NCBI RefSeq assembly: GCF_004358185.1
Contig: NZ_SMUV01000070.1
Coordinates: 1-64,000 of the forward strand
Origin: Antarcticimicrobium luteum
GTDB taxonomy: Bacteria > Pseudomonadota > Alphaproteobacteria > Rhodobacterales > Rhodobacteraceae
Direction of reading: 5' to 3'
Length of the DNA: 64,000 nt
Shown here: one piece after another, positions 63,261 to 64,000 of the stretch
How the letters are laid out: every line of letters begins with the position of its first letter
How positions within the stretch are numbered: the first letter of the stretch is position 1
Position numbers and translations under genes: made by a program
The notes under the pieces: model-generated
Databases searched by the model: none
What the model saw: the letters and a program-made list of their open reading frames with translations, nothing else
What the model was told of the DNA's origin: nothing

Positions 63261-64000
63261 TCATTTACCCAGGCAAAAACTGGCAAAGATCTCGTCCAGC
63301 AGATTTTCCACATCGATCCGCCCCACAAGCGATTCAAGGGCCCGAATCGCATTTCTCAGTTCATCCGCCGCGATATCATACATATCGGGCCCGGACTCCA
63401 GAATGTTCCGCGCCACGCGGATCGACGCCAGCGCCCGCTCCATCGCCGCGCGGTGCCGGTCCCGCGTCGCCAACCCTGCGCTGGCCGAGCGGTCCGAAAG
63501 GATTCTTCCAATCTCATCGGTCAGCCAATCCAGACCTTTTCCCGTCAGGCCCGACACCGCGCCAGTCGGATCGCTCTGCTGATCGGCCTTGGGGCGGGCC
63601 CGGATATCACCAGGACGAAACTCTACCTCGAGCTCTTCCCCCGCTTCGGCCAGAAACACCCGAAGGTCGGCCGCCTCGGCCCGTTTCCGCGCCAGCGCGA
63701 TCCCCATCCCTTCGACCGCGTCCTCCGTATCCCGCAACCCGGCGGTATCAAGCAGCGTTACCGGCAGCCCGGCAAGGTCCATCCGCACCTCGATCACATC
63801 CCGCGTCGTTCCGGCGTAGTCCGAGGTGATCGCCGCCTCACGCCCGGCCAACGCATTGAGAAGGGTGGATTTTCCCACGTTCGGGGCACCGACGATTGCC
63901 ACCTCGAACCCCTCCCGGATCCGTTCCGCCATCTTCACACCGGCAGTCTGCGCTTCAAGATCCCGCGCCACCGTGTCGAGCAGCGCCCGCACCTCCGGCG
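63261..64000 (-). CDS. mnmE: tRNA modification GTPase MnmE, N-terminal part beyond window
   Basis: MnmE is the GTPase partner of MnmG. The visible 245 or so residues are the C-terminal half: the G domain with GAPNVGKST, DTAGLRDT and the following helices, and the conserved C-terminal FCLGK, where the cysteine is part of the active site. The frame is open to the window edge, so the 5' part with the folate domain is missing. It lies just before mnmG, with three bases between. Confidence 0.95.
   Translation of the reverse strand, partial: PEVRALLDTVARDLEAQTAGVKMAERIREGFEVAIVGAPNVGKSTLLNALAGREAAITSDYAGTTRDVIEVRMDLAGLPVTLLDTAGLRDTEDAVEGMGIALARKRAEAADLRVFLAEAGEELEVEFRPGDIRARPKADQQSDPTGAVSGLTGKGLDWLTDEIGRILSDRSASAGLATRDRHRAAMERALASIRVARNILESGPDMYDIAADELRNAIRALESLVGRIDVENLLDEIFASFCLGK

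Overview
This window is a stretch of a GC-rich alphaproteobacterial chromosome, most likely from the Rhodobacterales (Roseobacter group). The evidence is the parA-parB-rsmG-mnmG-mnmE cluster with 16-bp parS sites, a NaChBac-type sodium channel with a TLESWS filter, UbiG and ferrochelatase, a Kdo cytidylyltransferase (so a Gram-negative envelope), and protein sequences typical of that group. The assignment rests on recognition of families, not on a database search. I see no rRNA, tRNA, CRISPR array, insertion sequence, integrase or prophage. The parS sites suggest that the right-hand end lies in the origin-proximal half of the chromosome.

Layout. 1-3502: a glycosyltransferase-kdsB-cysQ operon facing left and a divergent polysaccharide-type ABC permease. 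3520-8425: alkB, then dnaK and dnaJ with strong hairpins, then radC. 8486-11116: a periplasmic binding protein fused to an OmpA domain, and a hypothetical envelope protein. 11228-16591: secA facing left and a divergent parvulin-argJ-mutT operon. 16773-22341: a 44-residue small gene, then the rimP-nusA-ylxR-infB operon facing left, led by a promoter and an intrinsic terminator inside the leader. 22493-29522: a short Tat-exported solute-binding protein, proline iminopeptidase, ubiG, a marR-nit-grxC-comF operon, a divergent NDUFAF5-like methyltransferase homologue and hemH. 29618-33878: an envelope group (60-residue membrane protein, two L,D-transpeptidase-fold proteins, a CAP lipoprotein, a sodium channel) and an rRNA/tRNA m5U methyltransferase. 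33918-40524: two half-size ABC exporters, a CCA-adding enzyme, a CoA-type Nudix protein and Hsp33. 40603-48467: a Nudix protein, a receiver-PP2C phosphatase with a divergent Hpt protein, ilvA, argG, an SCP2 protein, an aminotransferase/sulfotransferase pair and an exported MsrA. 48464-54399: a ribokinase-like kinase, malic enzyme and mutS. 54475-58700: grpE and hrcA facing left, rph-rdgB-hemW facing right. 58704-64000: a DUF454 protein, then parB-parA-rsmG-mnmG-mnmE facing left, the last cut by the window edge.

Most of the content is housekeeping: protein folding and quality control (DnaK, DnaJ, GrpE, HrcA, Hsp33, SecA, parvulin, MsrA), translation and RNA metabolism (RimP, NusA, YlxR, IF-2, CCA enzyme, RNase PH, MnmG, MnmE, RsmG), nucleotide-pool and DNA repair (AlkB, RadC, MutT, RdgB, MutS), and chromosome segregation.

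I did not find an obvious undescribed multi-gene system. The parts most worth a second look are the promoter-plus-terminator leader of rimP-nusA, the parS sites embedded in protein-coding sequence (one inside hemW), the binding-protein/OmpA fusion, the methyltransferase homologue without a glycine-rich SAM loop, and several small or leader genes.
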